DNA of 64,000 nt from Ruminococcus sp. Lineage in GTDB: Bacteria > Bacillota > Clostridia > Oscillospirales > Ruminococcaceae. Both the position numbers and the translations under genes were made by a program. The stretch covers positions 62,001 to 126,000 of the forward strand of contig JAFVCV010000013.1 of assembly GCA_017478965.1 (NCBI GenBank), written 5' to 3'. This document shows, piece by piece, positions 43,646-53,800 of this stretch; the stretch's first letter is position 1, and each line of letters begins with the position of its first letter. The notes beneath the pieces are model-generated. The model did no database searches. It was not told the DNA's origin and saw only the letters and a program-made list of their open reading frames with translations.

Positions 43646-46600
43646 CTATTCAACAGATTTAAGCGACTCGGCCATGTTTATCTTTTCAAGCTTGGTCTCC
43701 ATGAAAAGGTTCACGGCGAAGTTGAAAACGAAGGTGAGCACTATGCTGAAAACAAAGCTTTTTGGCAGTATCCTGACCCGGAAGGCCACCATGTCAACCA
43801 CTATCTGCGCCATGACGAACCTGTGGAGAAGAACGCCTAAGAACAGTCCTGCCACGGCACCTATGGCGGTCAGTGCGATGTTCTCTCTTAGCACGTAGGC
43901 CGAAGTCTCACGTCTGTAAAAGCCCAGGACCTTGATGGTGGCTATTTCCCTTATCCTTTCGGTGATGTTGATGTTGGTCAGATTGTAAAGGACTATGAAG
44001 GCAAGCCCGGCAGCGCTTGCTATCACCAGCAGCACCACGTAGTCAAGGCTGCTCATGGAATTGGTCATTCGCTCCTTGACCTCCTTGAAAAGGGTAACGT
44101 TATTTACGCTTTCGTTTTTTTGCAGCTCGGCAGCGGTCTGGCTGTGGTCTGCCCCCCTGGGAAAGTTCATGTATACTGTGTTGAATCCAGCCTTTTCCCC
44201 CAGCTGCTCCTCAAAGGTCCCTGCATTGGTGAAGATGTAGTTATAGACATGGTTCTCGCAGACCCCTGCGACCTTCACCTTCAGCACGTTCATGTCCCCG
44301 TCCCGCAGAAGTATCTCGTCCCCGGTCTTTACACCGTATCTCTCGTTGATGCTCTGGCTGACTATGGCCTCTCCGGCGGCCGGCGGAGAAAGCTTTGCAC
44401 CGTCCACGGTCCTGAGGGTGATGTATTTTTCCATTCCCTCATAGTCCTCCGGGGCGATGAGGGTGATGCTCTTTACCTTGTCCTTTTTCACCAGGTCCCA
44501 GGAACTTTCCTTGATGAGCTTGTGGCTGGCAGTCAGGCTGTTTATGTCCCTTTCCAGGTCTTTAGGCAGGCCGCCGCCCTCAGGGGTGAATATCAGAGAG
44601 GCGTCGGTCTTTACTATCTCCTCGTACTGAACGTCCGCAAAGCCCGCCACCGAATCCTTCAGCCCGAACCCGGTCAGCAGAAGCGCCGTGCAGCCGCTTA
44701 TGCCCACTATCATCATGAAGAACCGCTTTTTGTATCTGAAAATATTCCTCACAGATACCTTGTACAGAAACTTCATTCTGTTCCAGATAAACGGTATCCT
44801 TTCCAGCAGGACCCTCTTGCCGGCCTTGGGGGCTTTGGGCCGCATAAGGCTTGCGGCAGTCTCTGAAAGCTCATACCGGCAGGAAACGAAGGTGGTCCCC
44901 ACTGAGCACAGCATTGATACCGCCACGGCGATAATGGCCAGCTTCCAGTCAAATATATACTGTATATCAAGGGAAACATACATGAGTTTATAGGTCATCC
45001 AGATGACCCCCGGGAACAGCACCACTCCCACAGCATACCCGGTCACACAGCCTATCATGGCTGCACTGCCTGAGTAAAATAAAAACTTTCCCATGATGGC
45101 CCATTCGGAATAGCCAAGGGCCTTGAAAATGCCTATCTGGGTCCGCTGCTCCTCTACCATGCGGCTCATGGTGGTCATGCAGACCAGGGCTGCCACAAGT
45201 ATGAAGAATATGGGGAAGACCCTTGCCACCTGCTCGACGATCTCACTGTCGTTCTCAAAGCAGGCGTAGCCGATGTTGGTGCTGCGGTCAAGCAGGAAAG
45301 TGTCCGGCTCTTTCAGATCGGCAAGCTTTTGCTCTGCATCGGCAAGCTCCTTTTCGGCGTCTGCGATCTTTTCGCCGAACTCCGCTTTTCCGTCCTCATA
45401 TTCAGCCAGGCCCTCCTGATATTTCTTCTCGCCGTCCTCATATTCGGCCAGCCCGTCCTCATATTCCTTCCTGCCGTCCTCAAATTCTTTAAGGCTCTTT
45501 TCATATTCGGCCTTGCCTTCGGTGAGCTGCGAAAGGCCGTTCTCATACTCTCTCTTGCCGCTGTTGTATTCGTTCAGTCCGCTGTAATACTTCTGCTCAG
45601 ATGCGCTGTAGGTATAAAGTCCGCTCTCATACTGCTTTTTGCCGTTTTCATATTCAGCCAGGCCCTTCTGATATTCAGCCAGGCCCGCCTCATACTGGGC
45701 CTTGCCGGCCTGGAGCTGCGCCTTGCCTTCTTCCAGCTCTGCGGCCTTCGCCTCCAGCTCTGCCTTGCCGGCCTCGGCCTGCGCCCGGCCCTGTTCAAGC
45801 TCCGCCTTTGCACCTTCAAGCTGCTGCCTTGCGGCGTTGAGCTGGGCCTGGGTGTCGGTTATGGACTGCTGCTGCTCCGGGGGGAGCATATCGAATATCG
45901 GCATAAGCTCTGCGGTCTGTGCGGCGAATTCCTGCTCCCTGGCGGCAAGCTCGCTTTCCTGACCTGCTAAAAGAGCGGAGCTTGCGTCGATCTGAGCAAA
46001 AGCGCTCTCTATCTGCGCCTGCCCTGCCGCCAGCTGTTCTTCGCCCTCTGCAATGGCTTTTTCGCTCTCGTCTATCTGTGCCTTCGATGCGTCCAGCTGT
46101 GTCTTGGCGGCATCAAGCTCCTTTTTGCCGGAGCTGACCTGGGCCTGGGCGCTGTTAAGCTGTGCTTTTGCGCTGTCAAGCTGATACCGGCCGCTGTCTA
46201 TCTGCGCTTTGGCGCTGTCAAGCTCCGTCTTGGCCTCGTTCAGCTTTTTCTCGTTCTTGTCGATCTCTTCCTTTGCATCGCCAAGCTTAGTCTCGCCGTC
46301 AGTGATCTCCTGCCTGGCGTCGTCCAGCTCCTTTTTAGCATCGTCCAGCTCTGTCCTGGCGTCCTCCAGCTCCTTTCTGGCGTCATCCAGCTCTTTCTGT
46401 CCGTCGGCCCGCTTTTCCTCCAGCTCTTCCCGGCCGTCGCTTATCTCCTTTTCCGCATCGGAAACGACCCTTTCGTAACGCTCAACTGCCTGGTCCTTTA
46501 CCAGCTCTTCCCAGGTATCGTTTTCGCTGTCCATAAAGTCCTTATATTCGTCGGAATAGACCTGATACTCATGGTCAAGCTTAACATAGATCTCGCTGTA

Positions 46601-47221
46601 GACCTCCATGTCGAAGGCCTCCTTATCCACATAGACAAAGCCGTCTATGCTGCCGGTGCCGATGGAGGTGGTGCCCCGCTCGAAGTTCACATAATAGGGA
46701 GAATAGGCCGCCCCCACTACCTTGAACTCCTTGTACCTGAGCCTGTCCTTAGTCTCCTCCTCATTGCTCTGTGCGACCCTGATGACCGAGCCGACAGGCG
46801 GCATACCGCCCATTTTTGCATCGGCCACACATTCGTCCGCCGCCTCAGGGAGCCTGCCCTCCAGAATTTCCAGCTTGTTGACATTTTCTGTCAGTGAGTG
46901 GACCTTCATCACTCTTTCATGGTCGTTCTCTTTGGTAAAAAGCACGTCCAGACTGTAGGCACCCTCGGCGCTGACCACCCCTGGCTGCTGACGAAACTTT
47001 TCAGCGTCCTCCTCTTCCCAGCCTAAGGTGGAAATGAGCCTGTAGTCGAAAAGCTCGTGGTCGTTCATGAACCCGCCCACGGTGTGGACCATGGCTGGCG
47101 TGGTTATCTTTACCCCCGAGAAGAACCCGACCCCCAGGGCAATAATGGCAAGTATCGCCATAAATCTGCCAAGGGTGCTGTGTATCTCCCTCAGGGCAGA
47201 AAGTTTCATTTTCGATCTCAA
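43646..47221 (-). CDS. FtsX-type ABC permease with giant coiled coil
   Basis: The 1191-residue protein starts with a membrane segment (FMAILAIIALGVGFFSGVK), then an outside domain with a MacB-like core. Residues about 245-665 are almost uninterrupted heptad-like coiled coil rich in Ala, Glu, Lys and Gln, with 7-residue units such as EYEDGLA and LDSAKAQ. Three membrane segments with EEQRTQIGIFKALGYS follow, then a second outside domain, and three final segments with ERIREIATIKVLGF. No ATPase gene adjoins it, though this family needs one. The start is TTG 47221 or ATG 47209; the latter better fits the family. Confidence 0.85.
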   Translation of the reverse strand: MRSKMKLSALREIHSTLGRFMAILAIIALGVGFFSGVKITTPAMVHTVGGFMNDHELFDYRLISTLGWEEEDAEKFRQQPGVVSAEGAYSLDVLFTKENDHERVMKVHSLTENVNKLEILEGRLPEAADECVADAKMGGMPPVGSVIRVAQSNEEETKDRLRYKEFKVVGAAYSPYYVNFERGTTSIGTGSIDGFVYVDKEAFDMEVYSEIYVKLDHEYQVYSDEYKDFMDSENDTWEELVKDQAVERYERVVSDAEKEISDGREELEEKRADGQKELDDARKELEDARTELDDAKKELDDARQEITDGETKLGDAKEEIDKNEKKLNEAKTELDSAKAQIDSGRYQLDSAKAQLNSAQAQVSSGKKELDAAKTQLDASKAQIDESEKAIAEGEEQLAAGQAQIESAFAQIDASSALLAGQESELAAREQEFAAQTAELMPIFDMLPPEQQQSITDTQAQLNAARQQLEGAKAELEQGRAQAEAGKAELEAKAAELEEGKAQLQAGKAQYEAGLAEYQKGLAEYENGKKQYESGLYTYSASEQKYYSGLNEYNSGKREYENGLSQLTEGKAEYEKSLKEFEDGRKEYEDGLAEYEDGEKKYQEGLAEYEDGKAEFGEKIADAEKELADAEQKLADLKEPDTFLLDRSTNIGYACFENDSEIVEQVARVFPIFFILVAALVCMTTMSRMVEEQRTQIGIFKALGYSEWAIMGKFLFYSGSAAMIGCVTGYAVGVVLFPGVIWMTYKLMYVSLDIQYIFDWKLAIIAVAVSMLCSVGTTFVSCRYELSETAASLMRPKAPKAGKRVLLERIPFIWNRMKFLYKVSVRNIFRYKKRFFMMIVGISGCTALLLTGFGLKDSVAGFADVQYEEIVKTDASLIFTPEGGGLPKDLERDINSLTASHKLIKESSWDLVKKDKVKSITLIAPEDYEGMEKYITLRTVDGAKLSPPAAGEAIVSQSINERYGVKTGDEILLRDGDMNVLKVKVAGVCENHVYNYIFTNAGTFEEQLGEKAGFNTVYMNFPRGADHSQTAAELQKNESVNNVTLFKEVKERMTNSMSSLDYVVLLVIASAAGLAFIVLYNLTNINITERIREIATIKVLGFYRRETSAYVLRENIALTAIGAVAGLFLGVLLHRFVMAQIVVDMVAFRVRILPKSFVFSIVLTFVFNFAVNLFMETKLEKINMAESLKSVE

Positions 47222-47612
47222 ATCCCCTGCCCCTTTCCTAAAAGTCCGGCATTATAAGATAATGATAACATAAAACCTTCCGGATTTCAATACAAAAGTC
47301 TATTGAAAATGACCTCTCCATGCCCTTTGGAATAGGCAGATTTTTACAAATTGCGGACTACAGGCCCTCTGTCTCGGTATACTATTATAATACAGTAAAA
47401 TATAAGGCTTAGGCACATGATGTTGTATGACCTCCGGAAGCAGGCCCAATATCTAACAAAAAATGTACATTTTACAGGACTTTTTGTATTATTTGTAAAT
47501 AGTTCAAATGTTTAATTTATATGAAAAGTGTACAGTTTTTTAAGCTCAAAATCGGGATATCGCCGAAATTGACCGTAATTGTGAGTTTTTAAGGTCAAAC
47601 AGTAAAAAATGC

Positions 47613-47641
47613 TTGACAAAGGTTACGAAATGATGTACAAT
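47613..47641 (+). promoter_or_regulatory. Giant surface protein promoter
   Basis: TTGACA (47613-47618), 17 bases, TACAAT (47636-47641). The leader is about 170 bases. Confidence 0.82.
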
Positions 47642-47737
47642 AAATTTACAAATATTTATAATTGCCTTGGGGGTTGCGTTCAACGCATCAAACATTTGTT
47701 CTTACTTGAAGCGAAATTTTGAAAAATAGGAGGGGAA

Positions 47738-47746
47738 ATGGGGTAA
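47738..47746 (+). other. Minimal two-codon upstream frame
   Basis: AGGAGGGG at 47728-47735 is followed at once by ATG GGG TAA (47738-47746). A near-perfect ribosome site with a start-stop frame could hold or load ribosomes on the leader. Confidence 0.35.
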
Positions 47747-47758
47747 TTGATAGGAATT

Positions 47759-47797
47759 ATGATCGGGACAAGGAAGAATGAACGGGGCACGTGTTAA
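47759..47797 (+). CDS. Possible 12-residue leader peptide (MIGTRKNERGTC)
   Basis: ATG 47759 to TAA 47797, ending 24 bases before the main start. TAGGAA precedes it. It may be chance; no stem with T run links it to attenuation. Confidence 0.25.
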   Translation: MIGTRKNERGTC

Positions 47798-47820
47798 AAT
47801 TTAGTTTAGGAGTGAAGACA

Positions 47821-50800
47821 ATGACAAAAAATCCGATAAGGAAGGAGAGAAAGGTCCCTAAGCAGAAAAGGTTCCTGTCCGGCGTAACAGCCGGTCTGAT
47901 GGCGCTGAGTTCTGTGGCCGGCTCTTTGCCGAATGTCGTTGCGGCGGAGAATACTGACGGCAAGGTCGATCTTGGCACATTCACCTATGCGACCGAGCTG
48001 GAGCTTGGCAGTGCTAATAAGTATGCGGTCTTTTCCTATGCTTATTATCAGACGAACCATATGGAAGGCATTTTTGCCTGCGAGAATTTCCATCCTAAGG
48101 GACACGCCTTTGGCTCTACCGGAAATGTAACAGCTTACATTGACGGTGAAGAGAACCAGATCTATATCGGCGGCAGCATCGGTACAGCTGATGACGAAGT
48201 GCTGGCTGATGAGATCACCATGATAACGACGACCAACGGTCTGGGCAAGGACGATCCGCTGCTTTGGAAAATGATAATACCCGATGACCTTTACGTTGAC
48301 AGGACCGTTAATAACGGAAACGGTATCAGGCTGGTGTATAAGGACAGCGAGGGCGAAGAGACTTACTCTACCGGAGCTTTCAATGAGGTCGAGAACCTTG
48401 CGAAAGAGGTCTACCATGTAAGCGATGTTACTTATAATATCGACTTTATCCCTGCGCTGATGGCGCTTAATGATTACCAGAATTACTGGGCAGAGCAGAA
48501 CACCGAGGAGGAGGGTACCATCGTCACCAAGCCTGATGAAGATGTGGACCAGAACCTCAGGGTGATACAGGTCGACTGCGCTGCGGGCGGAAATGTTATC
48601 ACGCTCACCGCTGAAGAACTGAAAACGTCAAGTCTGCACGTTTTCGGACCTGAGGGCGGAGAGGAGTACTCTCTGATAGTGAATGTCACCGGACTGACTG
48701 ACGGCGATTATTTTGACCGTGAGGCACAGGTGGACGGCAAGCCTCTGGCGGGCTATGGCCCTGAGGCAGGCAAGCTGATGTTCAATATGCTGGGCAGCGA
48801 CGGTGATACTTACACCTTCAATAAGCTGGACGGCGGCGTTATACTTGCACCTCTGTGCGAGATCAAGATCGATTCGATGTCCCATAACGGCTCTGTTATG
48901 GCTTTCATCGTTGAGAATATGCACGCTCAGATACACCAGAACGGTTTCAGACAGCTGGGTATAGATCATACCCCTGTTACCTTCACCAAGAGCGCTGTTA
49001 CCGGCGAGCAGGAGATAGGCGGCGCTAAGCTGGAGCTTTACCGCTATAACTATGAGGGCGAAGAGAAGCTCGTTACCGAGTGGGAGTCCGTTGCAGGCAA
49101 GTCCAAGACCATTGAGCTTGCTGACGGCGAATATGTTCTCATAGAGGGCGAGTCAGAGAATGCTGACTTCAACGACGGCTATTCTGTTTTACCCTCTGCT
49201 TATGAGTTCACCATCGAGAACGGCGAGATCACCGCTGTGAGCCAGACCGAGAACGTGAACGGCTATGTTACCTTCAATTCCACTAACAACACCATCGTTG
49301 TGAACGATGCTGCAAAGACCCCTGTTTCCATCAGCAAGACGGATATCACAGGTAAGAAGGAAGTTGAGGGCGCCAAGCTGACCGTTCGCAAAGTAGGCGT
49401 TGACGAAAATAACAAGACCATCAACGAACTGATAGCCACCTGGGAGTCACTGCTGACTGAGAAGGACAGCGATGGCAGCATCATCAAGTCCAATGAGAAG
49501 ACTCTGTTCCTTGAGAACGGCACATACGTGCTGAAAGAAGAGCCTTCCGACAATGAGGCGTTCAGCAGCAAGTATGAGATAGTTACCTCTGAGGTCAAGT
49601 TCACTGTCGAGAACGGCAGAGTCGTTGACGTTGAGGGCGGCGATGATGTTTACACCTCTGTTCAGGCTAACAGAGAGCACAGCTATTTTATTGCTGATGC
49701 AGAAAACAAGAAGATAACTGTTTGTGACGCTACCACTGAGGAACTGGTAAAGGTTACCATCTCCAAGAAGGACATCACAGGCGAAAATGAAGTCAAGGGC
49801 GCTATACTGACTCTTTACAATCCTGATGGCAGTGTTAAGGAGAGCCATGTGAGCGGCACCGGCAAGGAGCCTTGGGAAGTAGAGCTTTCCGACGGCGTTT
49901 ACAAGCTGACTGAGACCGGCGACTTTGTTTACGATGAGACTACCGGCACCAAGTATAAGGTCATCGACAACGGCGTTACCTTCGAGGTCAAGGACGGCAA
50001 GGTTGTCAGCAAGAACGAAGTAGACAGATCCAAGGGCGGCGTTATCGCTGACGAGAGGACCTCTACTGTGAAGATCTGCGACGCTGAGGCTGAGTATGTT
50101 GATGTTGAGCTTTCCAAGAGCAATATCAACGGCGATGAGATACCCGGCGCAAGACTTACGTTCTACGAAGCTGAGGACTATGAGAATAACGGCACAGATG
50201 CTAAGGTCGTTGCTACCTGGGTATCCGGCACTTCTGAAAAGAACACCGTTAAGCTCTATGACGGCAAGTATGTGATGGTAGAGACTAATGCAGATGATGA
50301 GAACAAGCCTTTCATCACTGTTCAGGGCGTTGATTACAAGATAATCGAAAGCGCTGTAGAGTTCACCGTTGCAGGCGGCGCCGTTGTAAGGACCGACGAC
50401 AAGCCTATCGCAAACGGCAATGTAGAGATAGGCGGTACTTCTATCAAGATCCAGGACGCTGAGAGAGACGGTTTCAGCCTTTCCAAGACCGATATCAACG
50501 GCAAGGGAGAGATCGCAGGCGCACAGATCGAGATATTCGAGGCTGAGAACGGTCAGCCTGTAGGCAGAGCGATAGTTTCCAAGGTATCCGGCGAGAGCAA
50601 CTTCAATGAGAAGTTCTATCTCGAGGACGGCGACTATGTTCTGAGAGAGACTGCTGCCGATAAGGATTCCAAGTACATCAAGGGACCTGACGGCGCTGAG
50701 TATGAGATACTCGATTCCGACTTTACATTCACTGTAAGGGACGGCAAGATAGTTGGTCAGAAGGAACTGACTGAGGACGAGAAGTTCGCAGCTACTGTTG

Positions 50801-53800
50801 AGGTCAAGGGCGATGTTATCGTTATAAGCGACGCCAAGAGAGCTGAGATCACACTGTCCAAGAAGGATATAAACACTAAGGAAGAGATCAAGGGCGCTAC
50901 CCTGACCGTTTACGATAAGGACGGCAATGTGGTAGAGACCTGGGATTCTGACGGTGTGGATACCCACACATTCAAGCTCGACAACGGCAAGTACACTCTG
51001 AAGGAAACTGCCACCGAAGACGGTAATTACATTATCGGCGAGGACGGCCAGCAGTACTTCGTAGTTGGTTCCGAGTTCGAGTTCACCGTAGAAGACGGCA
51101 AGATCACTGACTCCAAGCCAGTGAATGAGTCCGGTATCGGCACAATCAAGGCTGACGGCAACACCATCACAGTCAGCGATGCTGCCAGAAACGGCATTAC
51201 ACTCTCCAAGACCGATATCAGGGGCGAGGCTGAGGTAGCAGGCGCAAAGCTCGACATCTATAAGGTCGAGAACGGCACCGTATCCGCAAAGCCCGTTGTC
51301 ACCAAGATCTCCGGCGAAGACAACTTCGATGATAAGATCTTCCTTGATGACGGCGAGTATGTTCTGAGAGAATCCGCAGCTGAGGGTACCAAGTTCATCG
51401 AAGGCCCCAACGGCGTGAATTATGAGATCATCGACTCTGAGTTCGCATTCACCGTAGAGAACGGCAAGGTAGTAAGATCTGAGGCTGTTGAAAGCACACA
51501 GGGTACTATCAGTGCAAACGATGCAGGCGATGCTATCGAGATCTGCGATGCTAAGACCGCAAAGATCAAGCTCTCCAAGACCGCCATCAGACCTGACGGC
51601 GCTGAGGAGATCAAGGGCGCTACCCTCACCATCTATGATGAGGACGGCAACGTTGTAGAGTCCTGGGATTCCGACGGCGAGAACGCCGGCGAGGTAGAGC
51701 TGCCTAACGGCAACTATACTCTGAGGGAAACTGCTACTGAAGGCGGCGATTATATCACCGACGATGAAGGCAACCAGTACTATGTCATCGACTCTGAGTT
51801 CGGTTTCACCGTGGAGAACGGCGAGGTCGTAAGATCTGAGGAGGTCAATGACAAGGAAGGTACTATCACAGCTGAGGGCAATACCATCACTGTGAACGAT
51901 GCAGCAAGAGAAGGCTTCAAGCTTTCCAAGACTGTTGTAAGACCCGACGGCGCTGAGGAGATCGAGGGCGCTACTCTCACCATCTATGATGAGGACGGCA
52001 AGGTCGTTAAGACCTGGGATTCCAACGGCAAGACCTCTGAGGAATTCTATCTTGACGACGGCAAGTACACTCTGAAGGAAACTGCTACCAAGGAGGCAGG
52101 CTCCACAGCAGAGAAGAAGTACATCACAGTTGACGGCGTAGATTACTACGTTATAGATTCTGAGTTCACATTTGAAGTCAAGGATAACGAGATCATCAGC
52201 TCCAATGAAGTTGATACCTATCAGGGTACTGTCAAGGCAGAGGGCAACGTTATCAAGGTAACTGACGCTGAGACGATCAAGATCAAGCTTTCCAAGACTG
52301 ATATCAACGGCGATACCGAGATAGTGGGTGCTACCCTGACTATCAAGGATTCTGAAGGCAAAGTCGTAAAGACATGGCTCTCCGGTACGGAGACCAACAC
52401 CGTAGTTCTCGATGACGGCGATTATACTCTGGAAGAGACCGCTACCAAGATGGACGGCACTACCGAGAAAAAGGATTACATCGAGTTCGGCGGGAAGCAG
52501 TATTATGTAGTTGATTCTACATTCAAGTTCACCGTTAAGGACGGCAAGGTGGCTTCTTCTGAGAAGGTAGAGAGCTATAAGGGCACTATCGAGGCTGATG
52601 AGACCGCTATCAAGGTCTGCGACGCTGAGACTAGCAAGATCTATCTGTCCAAGACCGCAGTGAACGGCGAGGACGAACTCAAGGGCGCTACTCTGACCAT
52701 CAAGGATTCTGAGGGCAATGTTGTAAAGACCTGGGAATCTGACGGCAAGAACAAGGGTGAGGTCGTTCTTGAGGACGGCGAGTACACTCTCGAAGAGACT
52801 GCTACTGAGGCCGGCAAGTACATTGAGTACGATGGCAAGAAGTACTATGTAGTTGATTCTGCATTCAAGTTCACAGTTGAGAACGGCAAGGTCGTTTCTT
52901 CTGAAAAGGTCGAGTCCTTTAAGGGCGAGATCACCGCTACTGAGAACACCATCAAGGTAAGCGATGCAGAGGTAGTTAAGATCAAGCTCTCCAAGACCGC
53001 TATCAGAGATGACGGCGATGAGGAGATCGCAGGTGCTACCCTGACCATCAAGAATTCTGAGGGCAAGGTTGTAGAGACCTGGAATTCTGACGGCAAGAAC
53101 AAGGGTGAGGTCGTTCTTGAGGACGGCGATTACACTCTTGAAGAGACAGCTACAAGCGGCGACACCTACATCGAGGTAGATGGCCAGAAGTATTACGTTG
53201 TTGACTCCACATTCGAGTTCACCGTAAAGGACGGCAAGGTCACATCTTCCAATGAGGTAGATACCTATAAGGGTACTGTTACCGCAACTGAGGACAGCAT
53301 CACCGTTAACGATGCAGCAGTAAGAACTATCAAGCTTTCTAAGCGTGATATAACCAACGAGCAGGAAGTTGCAGGTGCAACTATCACCATCACCAACAAG
53401 GAGACCGGTGAGATCATCACCTGGAATTCCGAGGACGGCGATAACAACGAGTTCATTCTTGCAGACGGCGAGTATACTCTCACTGAGACTGCTACCAAGC
53501 CCGGTGAGTTCATCGAGGCAAACGGCAAGAAGTACAGGATAGTTGAGTCTGTATTCAGCTTCAGAGTACAGGATGGCCAGATACCTGGTTCAAAGTCTAC
53601 CTCAAACTATCTGAACGGTACTGTTACAACCGATAAGGACAGCATAGTTATCGACGATAGGATAGCAACAGAAGTTACCCTGTCTAAGGTCGCTCTTACC
53701 GACGGCAAGCCTGAGGTAAACGGCGCAAAGATCGAGATCAGCAAGATCATTACCGGTAAGACTACTACAGAAGAGGTCGTTAAGACCTGGGTTTCCGGCA

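Larger units (their letters stand above)
47222..47820. other. Divergent region upstream of the giant surface protein
   Basis: This AT-rich 600-base region holds the surface-protein promoter, a 12-base element TGTACAGTTTTT shared with another surface-protein promoter (47529-47540), a short TGCGT/ACGCA hairpin (47675-47687), and two tiny reading frames in the leader. A TATAAT on the minus strand near 47394-47399 may start the permease transcript. Confidence 0.55.

Noticed and set aside
49447-50967. 506-codon minus-strand frame inside the giant adhesin gene
   Set aside because: It mirrors the repeat units and has no start signal.
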